6,147 nt of DNA from an uncultured Lachnospiraceae bacterium (lineage in GTDB: Bacteria; Bacillota; Clostridia; Lachnospirales; Lachnospiraceae): positions 1 through 6,147 of the forward strand of contig CANSYV010000096.1 in assembly GCA_947651335.1 (NCBI GenBank), written 5' to 3'. Shown here one piece after another: positions 5,492-6,147 of this stretch. Numbering within the stretch: the first letter of the stretch is position 1; each line of letters begins with the position of its first letter. The translations under genes were made by a program, and so were the position numbers. Below the pieces are notes generated by a model. That model saw only the letters and a list, made by a program, of their open reading frames with translations. It was not told the DNA's origin and searched no databases.

Positions 5492-6147
5492 GTGCTCCAT
5501 CTCCTATATCCACTACATAAAATTCTGCTTTGTGCCCCACCTGTTTCTCGTAGGCTTCCCCTGCCTGCTCCTGAAACTGTCCCACTGCGTCATTTTCCAC
5601 AATGCTCACCGTACAGCCGCCGAAACCGCCTCCTGTGATTCTGGACCCCAGCACACCGGGAATCTTCCAGGCAAGCTCTGTCAGCAGGTCAATCTCTTCG
5701 CAGGAAACTTGATAATCGTCCCGCAGGGATACATGGGAAGCATTCATCAGACGGCCGAATTCCTCCACATTCCCGGATTTTAGCTCCTGCACCGCGTCAA
5801 TGGCCCGCTGATTTTCATAAACCGCATGTTTTGCCCGCTGTCTGCATACCGGGTCTTCAATGGCAGACGCGTACTGCTCAAATTCCTCTCTGCTCAAATC
5901 CCCCAATGTTTTGATATCACACACTTTCTGCAGATTCCTAAGTGCTGTCTCGCACTGGCTCCTGCGCTCATTATAGGCGGAATCCACCAGACTGTGTTTT
6001 ACCTTGCTGTTGGTAATCACAATCTTCGCATGGTCCAGCTTCACGGGAGCATACTCATACTGAAGGCTGGCGGTATCCAGGAAAATGGCATGGTCTTTTT
6101 TTCCCATGGCGCTGGCAAACTGATCCATAATACCGCAGTTCATCCCA
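5481..6147 (-). CDS. galK: Galactokinase (C-terminal part; 5' end outside the window)
   Basis: Phosphorylates galactose at C1 with ATP, the first step of the Leloir pathway. The last 221 residues are visible; a full GalK has about 390, so roughly 170 N-terminal residues, including the GHMP-kinase sugar-binding and ATP-loop motifs I and II, lie beyond the right edge. The visible part opens with GMNCGIMDQFASAMGK, whose Asp in MDQF is the catalytic base of galactokinases. ITNSKVKHSLVDSAYNERR is the family's conserved mid-section. GSRITGGGFGGCTVSI, about 50 residues from the end, is GHMP motif III. The C-terminus is intact and ends at TAA. The AGGAG for galT (5501-5505) lies inside its last codons, and the two genes overlap by 11 bases, a galK-galT operon order. 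No damage is seen in the visible part. Confidence 0.96.
   Translation of the reverse strand, partial: GMNCGIMDQFASAMGKKDHAIFLDTASLQYEYAPVKLDHAKIVITNSKVKHSLVDSAYNERRSQCETALRNLQKVCDIKTLGDLSREEFEQYASAIEDPVCRQRAKHAVYENQRAIDAVQELKSGNVEEFGRLMNASHVSLRDDYQVSCEEIDLLTELAWKIPGVLGSRITGGGFGGCTVSIVENDAVGQFQEQAGEAYEKQVGHKAEFYVVDIGDGAHAL
5501..5505 (-). promoter_or_regulatory. Ribosome binding site of galT inside galK
   Basis: AGGAG on the minus strand, nine bases before the ATG at 5491 and directly next to the in-frame ATG at 5500. The spacing decides for 5491. Lying within galK, it will be traversed by ribosomes finishing that gene. Confidence 0.75.

Noticed and set aside
4745..5638. A 297-codon plus-strand open frame opposite galT and galK
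   Set aside because: It lies antisense to well-conserved galT and galK sequence, has no recognisable domain and no supporting promoter. It is explained by codon bias in the real genes.
1..6147. Mobile element, CRISPR, toxin-antitoxin or defence system
   Set aside because: No transposase, integrase, direct-repeat array or paired small toxin genes are seen; all long frames are housekeeping enzymes.

Overview
The window looks like chromosomal DNA of a gut-type anaerobic Firmicute, most likely a Lachnospiraceae-like Clostridium relative. This is inferred from gene content (C5-pathway HemA, a stand-alone CbiK chelatase, the long class II GalT typical of Firmicutes), the GGAGG-type ribosome binding sites, sigma-A consensus promoters and moderate GC. 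No species can be named from the sequence alone. I see no RNA gene, insertion sequence, CRISPR array or phage gene.

Layout: (1) At 1-246, minus strand, is the start of hisH (histidine biosynthesis), running off the left edge. (2) At 326-2923, minus strand, is a tight three-gene tetrapyrrole operon read in the order hemA (glutamyl-tRNA reductase), a SirC-type precorrin-2 dehydrogenase, and hemC (hydroxymethylbilane synthase). Adjacent genes overlap by 7-8 bases. (3) At 2924-3132 is a compact divergent control region. It has two near-consensus sigma-A promoters whose -35 boxes face each other across an inverted repeat. A second copy of the same half-sites lies in the cbiK leader. (4) At 3133-3924, plus strand, is cbiK (sirohydrochlorin cobaltochelatase). 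(5) At 3925-4000 is a convergent gap holding a perfect 12-bp inverted repeat. (6) At 4001-6147, minus strand, is galK (3' part) followed by galT, overlapping by 11 bases: the Leloir galactose pathway.

How the genes fit together: HemA commits glutamyl-tRNA to 5-aminolevulinate. HemC makes the linear tetrapyrrole. After HemD and CobA steps that are not encoded here, SirC oxidises precorrin-2 to sirohydrochlorin, and CbiK inserts cobalt (cobalamin branch) or possibly iron (siroheme branch). The shared control region suggests that entry into the pathway and the chelation step at the branch point are set together. GalK and GalT phosphorylate galactose and exchange it onto UDP. They are unrelated to the tetrapyrrole genes and are separated from cbiK by the convergent inverted repeat.

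The genes themselves are ordinary. The most interesting part is the hemA/cbiK control region with its repeated GGGAAC/GTTCCC half-sites, a candidate operator for a regulator I cannot identify. Every complete gene in the window ends in TAA.
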